DNA from: Gammaproteobacteria bacterium
GTDB taxonomy: Bacteria; Pseudomonadota; Gammaproteobacteria; GCA-001735895
Reading direction: 5' to 3'
Length of the DNA stretch: 64,000 nucleotides
NCBI GenBank assembly: GCA_024225395.1
Contig: JAAEMR010000065.1
Span: 32,452 to 96,451 of the forward strand
Position 1 is the first letter of the stretch. The number at the start of each line of letters is the position of its first letter. The position numbers were made by a program, and so were the translations under genes. The notes under the pieces were generated by a model. It made no database searches. It saw only the letters and a program-made list of their open reading frames with translations, and had not been told where the DNA came from. Below are positions 1-7,414 of the stretch, one piece after another.

Positions 1-167
1 AAAGTGATAATGGGCAAAACACAGGCATAGAATCGAAGCGGGCTGTCGATATCTGAATAATAGCAGGATGGCAGAGTTATCAACATAATGATAAGTAAAC
101 GTATCAGCATTCTATTCATCATTGATTATCGAGCTTTTACTGGATTTTGATCAATCAACTCTTTCAT
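1..167 (-). CDS. Possible 5' end of a minus-strand gene, interrupted by an in-frame stop
   Basis: Read leftwards, a good GGAGG (176-180) precedes an ATG at 167 that opens a 13-codon reading frame (MKELIDQNPVKAR) ending in TAA at 126-128. Three bases later, in the same frame, two ATGs (122 and 119) open a second stretch that runs off the window edge. It begins MMNRMLIRLLIIML and then LPSCYYSD, which looks like a short lipoprotein or membrane-anchor signal with Cys as the lipobox residue. Either the 13-codon frame is a leader peptide, or a stop mutation splits one gene. I do not recognise the family, and the rest lies outside the window. The pair is divergent to nifJ. Confidence 0.3.
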
Positions 168-191
168 TTATTTAACCTCCCCCTGAATTTT

Positions 192-205
192 TTGATATAG
201 ATCAT
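192..205 (+). promoter_or_regulatory. FNR-type box and promoter of nifJ
   Basis: TTGATATAGATCAT matches the FNR/ANR consensus TTGAT-N4-ATCAA with one mismatch. A -10-like TATAAC lies at 228-233, giving a start point near 240 and placing the box centre near -41.5, the class II activator position. The nearby ATG at 204 overlaps the box and so is unlikely to be the translation start. What is seen is motif and spacing; regulation by FNR is inferred. Confidence 0.65.
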
Positions 206-266
206 GCACTTAAGCAGTGTCGTGAGTTATAACAGAGGCATCTTATTTTTATGCAGGTCAAATGCT

Positions 267-3200
267 GTGAATAAGCCTCAAAAAACTATAACAACAACCA
301 TTGATGGTAATCAGGCTGCCGCTACGATTGCCCATTTATGTAACGAAGTTATCGCCATTTACCCCATTACACCGGCATCTCCAATGGGAGAATGGTCTGA
401 TGAGTGGTCTTCTCATGGTCAGAAAAACTTGTGGGGTACGGTTCCGGAAGTTGTAGAAATGCAGTCAGAAGCGGGTGCTGCTGGGGCTATTCACGGTGCA
501 TTACAAACTGGAGCTCTGACGACCACTTTTACCGCATCTCAGGGTTTGCTGCTGATGTTGCCCAATATGTATAAGATTGCCGGAGAATTGACCCCGACAG
601 TATTTCATATAGCTTCACGTTCTTTGGCTTGTCAGGCACTGTCGATTTTCGGTGACCACAGTGACGTGATGTCTGCCAGATCGACGGGTTTTGCAATATT
701 AGCGTCTAATTCTCCCCAGGAAGTTCTTGATTTCGCGCTGATATCCCAGGCAGCAAGCCTGCAAAGTAAGATACCCGTGCTGCATTTTTTTGACGGGTTC
801 AGAACTTCACATGAGTTATCCAAACTGAACTCTATAGATAACGATTGTGTACGAAAAATGATTAGCGATGATCTGGTGAATGATTTTCGTTCCAGAGCCC
901 TGTCTCCCGAAAACCCTGTGTTACGCGGCAGCTCACAGAACCCCGATGTTTATTTTCAGGCTCGAGAGACGGTCAACCCTTTCTATCAAAAAATGCCGGA
1001 TATTATGCAACAGGTGATGGATCAGTTTGCCGGTCTAACGGGCAGGCAATACAAACTGTTTGAATACCTGGGGCATGAACAAGCTGATCGAGTCATTATT
1101 TTAATGGGTTCCGGCGCAGAAACCGCCCATGAAACGGTGAATTACCTGAGTAAAAATGGAGGCAGGGTCGGCATGATTAAAGTTCGACTTTATCGTCCAC
1201 TGGATGTAAAACGTCTGCTTCAGGCTATTCCGCAATCAGTTCAGAGTATTGCGGTACTGGATCGTACCAAGGAACCCGGTTCGGCTGGCGAGCCATTGTA
1301 CAAAGATGTGGTGACTGCTTTTGCAGAACAGTTATCTGATGAGAAACCTGTATTTGACCAAATGCCAAAAATTGTGGGTGGACGTTACGGGTTATCATCC
1401 AAGGAATTTACCCCTGGCATGGTTAAGGCGGTTTTTGACATGCTGGCAGAACGTCCAAAGAATAACTTTACTATCGGTATTCATGATGACGTGTCGTTCA
1501 GCAGTTTAACCTGGGATGATACGTATCGTACCGATGCCAATAAAGAAAATTTTCAGGCCATGTTTTACGGGTTGGGTAGTGATGGTACGGTGAGTGCCAA
1601 TAAAAACAGTATCCAGATTATTGGCGAAAGTACCGATTTAAAAGCTCAGGGTTACTTTGTTTATGACTCGAAAAAATCGGGTGCGGTCACTGTATCCCAT
1701 TTACGTTTTGGACCTGAAATAATTCGTTCGACCTATTTGATTGGGAATAACGATGCGAACTTTATTGGCTGCCATCAATCGGGTTTTCTAAAGCGATTCA
1801 ATATGCTTGATAAGGCTGCAGATAATGCAGTATTTCTATTAAATTCTACCCTGCCGGTTGACCGGGTCTGGGATAATCTGCCGACTAAAATGCAACAACA
1901 ATGTATCGATAAAAAAATACAGTTTTATATTATCGATGCTTACGATGTAGCACTGAAAGCCGGTATGGGAAAACGCATCAACACCATTATGCAAACCTGT
2001 TTTTTTGCGATTTCCGGTGTATTGCCTCAACAGCAGGCTATCGAATCCATTAAACAGGCCGTGGTCAAATCCTATGGTAAAAAGGGGCAGCGCATCGTTG
2101 ACATGAATTTCAAAGCAATCGATGAAACCCTGGCCTGTTTACAACAGGTCGAGTTAGCTGAATCGGTAACCAGCCAGTTTGAAATTCGTCCACCCGTGAG
2201 CGCCGATGCGCCTGAATTTGTGCAACAGGTAACGGCTCCCATTATTGCCGGTGAGGGAGACTCTCTACCCGTCAGTGCTTTACCCTTTGACGGTACTTAT
2301 CCGACCGGTACCGCGGCCTATGAAAAACGCAACCTGGCGCTGAAAATACCTGTCTGGGAAAATGACATTTGTTCGCAGTGTGGTAAATGTCCGCTGGTTT
2401 GTCCGCATGCGGCCATTCGTAGCAAAATATTTTCTTCACAGGAACTCGGTGATGCACCTGAAAACTTTAAAACCATGCCAATGAAGGGCAGGGGGTTTGC
2501 TGAAGGCTCTGTGGTCAGTTACCAGGTCGCTCCGGAAGATTGTACCGGTTGCGGTTTGTGTGTGGATATCTGTCCTATTCGGGATAAATCTAATGCCAGT
2601 CGCAAGGCACTGAATATGCAGCCGATAAATGCTTTACTGGATCAGGAAAAACTAAACTGGGATTTTTATTTAAAAATTCCACAATATGATAGAGCAGAAT
2701 TAAAAGTCAATACTATCAAGGGTGCGATGGCTCTGGAGCCTTTATTTGAATTTTCCGGCTCCTGTTCCGGTTGTGGTGAAACACCCTATGTCAAACTGGC
2801 ATCTCAATTATTTGGTGACCGTATGCTGGTTGCCAATGCTACCGGTTGTTCTTCCATTTATGGAGGCAATTTACCGACCACGCCCTGGACTAAAAACAGT
2901 GATGGACGTGGCCCTGCCTGGAACAATTCCCTGTTTGAAGACAATGCAGAATTTGGCCTGGGTATGCGCGTAGCAGCTGATAAACACAAGCAGCAGGCTA
3001 TTGAATTGTTGCAGGCATTAAAACCGGAACTGGATGTTGAACTGGTCGAATCGATCATATCTGCAGATGAATTATCCGAAGCAGGTATCAAACAACAGCG
3101 TGAACGAGTGAGTCGTTTAAACAAGCTGTTAACAAATCTTGATTCACAGGGTGCCAGGTTACTCGGTGAACTGTCTCAGTATCTTTGTCGCCTGTCGGTG

Positions 3201-3908
3201 TGGATTATGGGTGGTGATGGCTGGGCTTACGACATTGGTTATGGTGGTCTGGATCATGTTTTAGCCAGTGGTCGTAATGTGAATATACTGGTGCTTGATA
3301 CCGAAGTTTATTCCAACACCGGTGGGCAAACATCTAAAGCAACACCGCGTGGAGCTGTCGCCAAATTTTCTTCTGGTGGTAAAGCCACGGCGAAAAAAGA
3401 TTTAGCCATGCTGGCGATGGATTATGAAAATGTATATGTCGGGCACGTGGCTTATGGTGCTAAGGATGTACAGACGCTACGTACTTTTATAGAAGCGGAA
3501 GCGCATGATGGACCTTCCATGATCATTGCTTATTCTCCATGCATTGCTCACGGTGTGGATTTATCCAATAATCATCGGCAGCAGCAACTGGCGGTCAACA
3601 GTGGACATTGGCCCCTGTTTCGATTCGATCCGGCAAAAGCCAGGCAGGGTGAAAACCCGCTGCACATGGATTCAAAACAACCTTCCATACCTTACCGGGA
3701 TTATATAATGAGTGAGACCCGGTTTAATATGCTGTGGCATACGCACCCGGAGGAAGCTGAAAAGTTTTTGCAACAGGCTCAACAGGAAGTGAATCATCGT
3801 TATCATTATTATAAGCAATTATCTGAACTGGAGTGGGACGATCAAACGACGTTAAAATCTGCCTATGCCAAACTGGGTGATGCAAAAACCGTTAAGGGGG
3901 AATCTTGA
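267..3908 (+). CDS. nifJ: Pyruvate:ferredoxin (flavodoxin) oxidoreductase
   Basis: Homodimeric single-chain PFOR: oxidises pyruvate with CoA to acetyl-CoA and CO2, reducing ferredoxin or flavodoxin; cytoplasmic and oxygen sensitive. From the GTG at 267 it is 1213 residues, near the usual length of about 1170-1200. The N-terminal TPP-pyrimidine domain carries YPITPASPMGEW. Two ferredoxin-type clusters follow: CSQCGKCPLVC near 702 and CTGCGLCVDIC near 759. CSGCGETPYV lies near 833, and the TPP-diphosphate domain has GDGWAYDIGYGG near 983 and YSNTGGQTS. The frame opens at ATG 204, but that ATG lies inside the FNR box; GTG 267 follows an AGGT at 255-258 and gives a family-like start. A DHOD-like gene follows after one base, so the two are probably cotranscribed. 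Product is certain; the start is likely. Confidence 0.95.
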   Translation: MNKPQKTITTTIDGNQAAATIAHLCNEVIAIYPITPASPMGEWSDEWSSHGQKNLWGTVPEVVEMQSEAGAAGAIHGALQTGALTTTFTASQGLLLMLPNMYKIAGELTPTVFHIASRSLACQALSIFGDHSDVMSARSTGFAILASNSPQEVLDFALISQAASLQSKIPVLHFFDGFRTSHELSKLNSIDNDCVRKMISDDLVNDFRSRALSPENPVLRGSSQNPDVYFQARETVNPFYQKMPDIMQQVMDQFAGLTGRQYKLFEYLGHEQADRVIILMGSGAETAHETVNYLSKNGGRVGMIKVRLYRPLDVKRLLQAIPQSVQSIAVLDRTKEPGSAGEPLYKDVVTAFAEQLSDEKPVFDQMPKIVGGRYGLSSKEFTPGMVKAVFDMLAERPKNNFTIGIHDDVSFSSLTWDDTYRTDANKENFQAMFYGLGSDGTVSANKNSIQIIGESTDLKAQGYFVYDSKKSGAVTVSHLRFGPEIIRSTYLIGNNDANFIGCHQSGFLKRFNMLDKAADNAVFLLNSTLPVDRVWDNLPTKMQQQCIDKKIQFYIIDAYDVALKAGMGKRINTIMQTCFFAISGVLPQQQAIESIKQAVVKSYGKKGQRIVDMNFKAIDETLACLQQVELAESVTSQFEIRPPVSADAPEFVQQVTAPIIAGEGDSLPVSALPFDGTYPTGTAAYEKRNLALKIPVWENDICSQCGKCPLVCPHAAIRSKIFSSQELGDAPENFKTMPMKGRGFAEGSVVSYQVAPEDCTGCGLCVDICPIRDKSNASRKALNMQPINALLDQEKLNWDFYLKIPQYDRAELKVNTIKGAMALEPLFEFSGSCSGCGETPYVKLASQLFGDRMLVANATGCSSIYGGNLPTTPWTKNSDGRGPAWNNSLFEDNAEFGLGMRVAADKHKQQAIELLQALKPELDVELVESIISADELSEAGIKQQRERVSRLNKLLTNLDSQGARLLGELSQYLCRLSVWIMGGDGWAYDIGYGGLDHVLASGRNVNILVLDTEVYSNTGGQTSKATPRGAVAKFSSGGKATAKKDLAMLAMDYENVYVGHVAYGAKDVQTLRTFIEAEAHDGPSMIIAYSPCIAHGVDLSNNHRQQQLAVNSGHWPLFRFDPAKARQGENPLHMDSKQPSIPYRDYIMSETRFNMLWHTHPEEAEKFLQQAQQEVNHRYHYYKQLSELEWDDQTTLKSAYAKLGDAKTVKGES

Positions 3909-3909
3909 T

Positions 3910-4920
3910 ATGGACTTATCAACTCAGTATCTCGGTCTTGATTTAAAAAATCCGATTGTGGCCTCATCCAGTCCCTTAACCTGGGACCTGAAAAAAGCGG
4001 TAGCTCTGCAGCAGGCCGGAGTAGCTGCGATCATCATGCCATCTCTGTTTGAAGAACAGATCGAGAATGAACAGGCGCAGTTAGATCGTTTCATTCATCA
4101 GCAGTCTATTGGTCATTCCGAGACGGATAACTTCCACCCTCAGTTAGCTGACTACATGGATTATCAGAATAAATACCTGTCGCAGTTAGAGTTATTGAAA
4201 GGTGAACTGGATATACCGGTTATCGCCAGTTTGAATGGTATTAGTGAAGGTGGCTGGGTGCAAAATGCGGTGGATCTGGAGCAGGCCGGAGCTGATGCAC
4301 TGGAATTGAATATCTATTATGTGGCGGCAAACCCGGATGAGACCGGTTTACAGGTTGAACAACGCTACCTGTCTCTTTTTAAGGCAATTAAAAGCCAGGT
4401 TAAACTCCCGATATGTGTAAAAATTACTCATCAATTCAGTGCGATTGGCTGGATGGTTAAACAGCTAGAACAGGCTGGAGCAGCCGGTGTATCAGTATTC
4501 AATCGCTTTTATCAACCTGATATCGATCTTGAAACTCTGCATATCGTACCTAAACTGGAATTATCCCATTCTTTTGAAGCCTTATTACGCATACGCTGGG
4601 TCGCGATGCTGCGTCATCACGTATCGCTCTCTCTTGCCATAACAGGTGGTATACACACTGCAGAAGATGCACTCAAAGGATTATTGGCGGGTGCAGATAT
4701 TACCTGTATGTGTAGTGTTTTACTGGATCAGGGGCCTCAACAGATTACCCGGGTGCTGGAGCAAATGAGCTTATGGATGATGGATAAAGAGTATGAATCT
4801 GTGAGCCAGCTAAAGGGTAGCCTGAGTTATATCAATGCGGTTAATCCTGAAGCATTTGAACGCGCCAATTATCTCGAAATTATGGACAGCTATTCACGAG
4901 CTTCCGGAGTTATGGTTTAG
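3910..4920 (+). CDS. Dihydroorotate dehydrogenase-like flavoprotein next to nifJ
   Basis: A 336-residue TIM-barrel protein of the dihydroorotate dehydrogenase superfamily. It starts DLSTQYLGLDLKNPIVASSS, the usual N-terminal strand of this family, and has PVIASLNG, DALELNIYY, PICVKIT and ITGGIHTAEDALKGLLAGAD, the last being the FMN-phosphate loop. The ATG at 3910 is preceded by AAGGGGG at 3894-3900 and lies one base after the nifJ stop, so the longer in-frame opening at 3865 inside nifJ is not preferred. Proteins of this type are known beside nifJ in several phyla and are distinct from true PyrD. The substrate is unknown; involvement in PFOR-linked electron flow is inferred from position only. 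Confidence 0.85.
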   Translation: MDLSTQYLGLDLKNPIVASSSPLTWDLKKAVALQQAGVAAIIMPSLFEEQIENEQAQLDRFIHQQSIGHSETDNFHPQLADYMDYQNKYLSQLELLKGELDIPVIASLNGISEGGWVQNAVDLEQAGADALELNIYYVAANPDETGLQVEQRYLSLFKAIKSQVKLPICVKITHQFSAIGWMVKQLEQAGAAGVSVFNRFYQPDIDLETLHIVPKLELSHSFEALLRIRWVAMLRHHVSLSLAITGGIHTAEDALKGLLAGADITCMCSVLLDQGPQQITRVLEQMSLWMMDKEYESVSQLKGSLSYINAVNPEAFERANYLEIMDSYSRASGVMV

Positions 4921-5043
4921 TAGATATTGTTTAATTTGAACTACAACTAAGTGCTCCACTAATATTATTCGGGATAATCAATATTTTGAAGGCACTAAGG
5001 TGTAAGTAATATCTCTACTGGTATCTGATAGACATTCCTCTGC

Positions 5044-5049
5044 TATAAT
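5044..5049 (+). promoter_or_regulatory. Consensus -10 hexamer abutting the Nudix start codon
   Basis: A perfect TATAAT is followed by only six bases before the ATG at 5056, so transcription would begin at or next to the start codon. No Shine-Dalgarno sequence is visible and no convincing -35. This would make the mRNA leaderless. Confidence 0.45.
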
Positions 5050-5055
5050 TATTGC

Positions 5056-5658
5056 ATGCCTGACCTGAATATTCTGACACCCGAAAATATACGCAGTTGC
5101 CTATTGCAATGCTCTGGTATTACTCACGATTTACCCGGGCACTGGACTGAAATTGAGTGTCAACAGGCGGCGGTATTAATTCCATTTGTGCAAATTCAAC
5201 AGCAATGGCATTTGCTTTATATTCGTCGAACCGCGCATCCAGACGACCCACACAGTGGGCAGGTTGCTTTTGCTGGTGGTAAATATGAGCTGGTTGATGA
5301 AAATCTAACAACAACAGCTTTACGTGAAGCACAGGAAGAAATTGGTTTAATGCCGCAGGATGTAAAGGTACTCGGTAAGCTCAATTATCATCATAGTATC
5401 AGTCGATTTCGAATTACCCCGGTAGTTGCACAGGTTCCCTGGCCTTATGCTTTAACACTGGATCAGCAGGAAGTCGCTCGCGTTTTTACCATTCCTTTAA
5501 ACTGGCTGGCTAATTCTGAGAACTACTGCATCAGGCAACATCAGCATGAACAACTCCAGCCTTTTCCAGTGGTTTATTTCGATGAATATGACGGTGAACT
5601 GCTGTGGGGAGCTACGGCAAGAATGACGTTATCACTGATATCTTTATTGAAGCAGTAA
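5056..5658 (+). CDS. Nudix hydrolase, CoA pyrophosphatase type
   Basis: A 200-residue Nudix protein of the UPF0035/CoA diphosphatase group, which splits CoA and its derivatives into 3',5'-ADP and 4'-phosphopantetheine. The CoA-specific signature precedes the Nudix box: LLYIRRTAHPDDPHSGQVAF leads into AGGK, and the metal-binding helix is TALREAQEEIGL, with the REx2EExGL core intact. Length fits the NudL-like family. The frame has no upstream Shine-Dalgarno sequence; see the -10 at 5044. It stands alone between the nifJ pair and the repair operon. Confidence 0.88.
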   Translation: MPDLNILTPENIRSCLLQCSGITHDLPGHWTEIECQQAAVLIPFVQIQQQWHLLYIRRTAHPDDPHSGQVAFAGGKYELVDENLTTTALREAQEEIGLMPQDVKVLGKLNYHHSISRFRITPVVAQVPWPYALTLDQQEVARVFTIPLNWLANSENYCIRQHQHEQLQPFPVVYFDEYDGELLWGATARMTLSLISLLKQ

Positions 5659-5734
5659 GTGTAGGTGAACCGTTGTTAATTCAGGTAATCCTTCTGTACT
5701 AATTAGCATGATGATTAACTGGATTAAAATAAGG

Positions 5735-5740
5735 TAAACT
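5735..5740 (+). promoter_or_regulatory. -10-like hexamer just upstream of the FAN1 gene
   Basis: TAAACT ends six bases before the ATG at 5747, the same geometry as the Nudix gene. A weak AAGG at 5731-5734 is 12 bases from the ATG, too far for a typical ribosome site. Leaderless translation is possible but unproven. Confidence 0.3.
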
Positions 5741-5746
5741 TGGTGC

Positions 5747-7414
5747 ATGCAACCTGACTTGCCCGACAGTTATTATCTTGACAATGTAACAACCCTGTTC
5801 ACTCATGTAGAAGATGTTTATCTCGATATTCTGGATGTCGATTACATACAGTTTCTCAGGCGTTTTTCTGCTTTACCGGATGATAGTAAGAAACTTTACA
5901 TCCGACTGCTAAACCGTAACAGGGAATGGTTTCGGGTAAGTAAACTCGACTATCCTGAAATTACTTCAATTTCACAGGCTGTAAAAACACTACAGCAGAG
6001 TAATTTTTTACAAGTTAACCCTGAGCCTGATATTGAAAGTATTATTAATCTGTTTACAAAAGCAGATATTTTAAAGATACATCCAGAAAAAAAGAAATTA
6101 CAAAAATTGAGCCGTCAGCAACTTGATGAATATGTGCTTGAAAATATCAACGATGAATTTTGCCAGCAGTTATTCCTCACCGATAGCTTTTTGAACGTCC
6201 TTCATAAAGATATTTATGTTTTATTCCAGATGTTGTTTTTTGGAAATTTGAATCAATCGATGACTGATTTTGTATTGCGTGACCTGGGTCTATATCAATA
6301 TGAAAGCTATCCAGTTGATGCTGAAAATAGACCTTATAACAGCCGCGAGGAAATACAGCAGCACTGGTTACTGCAGCAACTAGAAACATTGTTGGATTCT
6401 AGCGACTGGAATGATCATGAATTATTGCTAGAGTGTTATTCGTCTGTACCTGAAAATATCCACCAGCATTCTTTTTTGTTCCGTAAGAGTGAGCGTATTA
6501 AATATAAAATAGCTCGACAGGTTGAAAGGCAGGGGAATCTTGACCTGGCACTTTCTCTTTATCTGCAATGCCAGTTACCACCGAGTCGTGAGCGATGCAT
6601 TCGCATACATCAGCAACAGGGTGATTTTGAGCTTGCGGTATCCAAATGTCAGCAAATTATCCATTCGCCATACGATGATTCCGAGTCCCAGTTTGCCATA
6701 GAATTCTCAACGCGGTTGATTAAACGCTATCGGCTTCCACTACCTTGCGGGTTAAAACTGTCAGAAAACTATCAACCAGAAATCATTGAATTACAACTTG
6801 ATCAACAGCAAAGTGTTGAACAGGCGGTGGTTGATCACTACTGTAGTTCTAATAAAAACCAGGACTGCTTCTATCTTGAGAATAGCCTGTTTAACGGTGT
6901 TCTAGGGTTACTCATCTGGGATGTTATTTTCACCCCGGTGTCCGGAGCTTTTTACAACCCCTTTCAATATAGACCCAGTGATTTTTATGCGTTTGATTTT
7001 GTCAATAAACGTCAGCATCTGTTTGATGAAATTTGGAACTCGCTCGAAAACAATAATGACATCTGGAATATTGTTTTAAAGTGCTGGACAGATAAAAAAG
7101 ATTTAATGAACCCGATGATCAACTGGAACACGCTGAACCTGGATATTATTCAGCTCGCTCTGCAACGGATTGAGTATCAGCACTGGTTAAATATTTTTAA
7201 ACGCATATTAGCTGACCTTCGAAATAATCGATCCGGTTTTCCTGACCTTATTCTGTTTCCGCCAGAGGGTGGTTATAAACTGCTTGAAGTTAAAGGCCCC
7301 GGTGATCGCTTACAAAAAAATCAACTTCGCTGGATGTCTTTTTTCTCAGTTTACAATATTCCTCATGAAGTTGTTCGAGTTAGCTGGAAAGCTAAAATGG
7401 ATAAAGGCACATGA
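5747..7414 (+). CDS. FAN1-type structure-specific nuclease (VRR-NUC domain)
   Basis: A 555-residue protein ending in a VRR-NUC nuclease domain. Metal ligands of the PD-(D/E)xK type are visible: D500 in GFPDLI, then E514 and K516 in LLEVKGPGD, followed by QKNQLRWM. Length and layout (helical N-terminus, a TPR-like middle around 250-340, C-terminal nuclease) match bacterial FAN1, a flap endonuclease and 5' exonuclease that acts on interstrand crosslinks in characterised homologues. The stop overlaps the start of the next gene (ATGA at 7411), so the nuclease and helicase are translationally coupled. That coupling supports a shared DNA repair task. Identity of the domain is firm; the FAN1 assignment is likely. 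Confidence 0.85.
   Translation: MQPDLPDSYYLDNVTTLFTHVEDVYLDILDVDYIQFLRRFSALPDDSKKLYIRLLNRNREWFRVSKLDYPEITSISQAVKTLQQSNFLQVNPEPDIESIINLFTKADILKIHPEKKKLQKLSRQQLDEYVLENINDEFCQQLFLTDSFLNVLHKDIYVLFQMLFFGNLNQSMTDFVLRDLGLYQYESYPVDAENRPYNSREEIQQHWLLQQLETLLDSSDWNDHELLLECYSSVPENIHQHSFLFRKSERIKYKIARQVERQGNLDLALSLYLQCQLPPSRERCIRIHQQQGDFELAVSKCQQIIHSPYDDSESQFAIEFSTRLIKRYRLPLPCGLKLSENYQPEIIELQLDQQQSVEQAVVDHYCSSNKNQDCFYLENSLFNGVLGLLIWDVIFTPVSGAFYNPFQYRPSDFYAFDFVNKRQHLFDEIWNSLENNNDIWNIVLKCWTDKKDLMNPMINWNTLNLDIIQLALQRIEYQHWLNIFKRILADLRNNRSGFPDLILFPPEGGYKLLEVKGPGDRLQKNQLRWMSFFSVYNIPHEVVRVSWKAKMDKGT

Noticed and set aside
141..160. TTGATCAATCAA as a second FNR site upstream of nifJ
   Set aside because: The half-sites are separated by two bases, not four.
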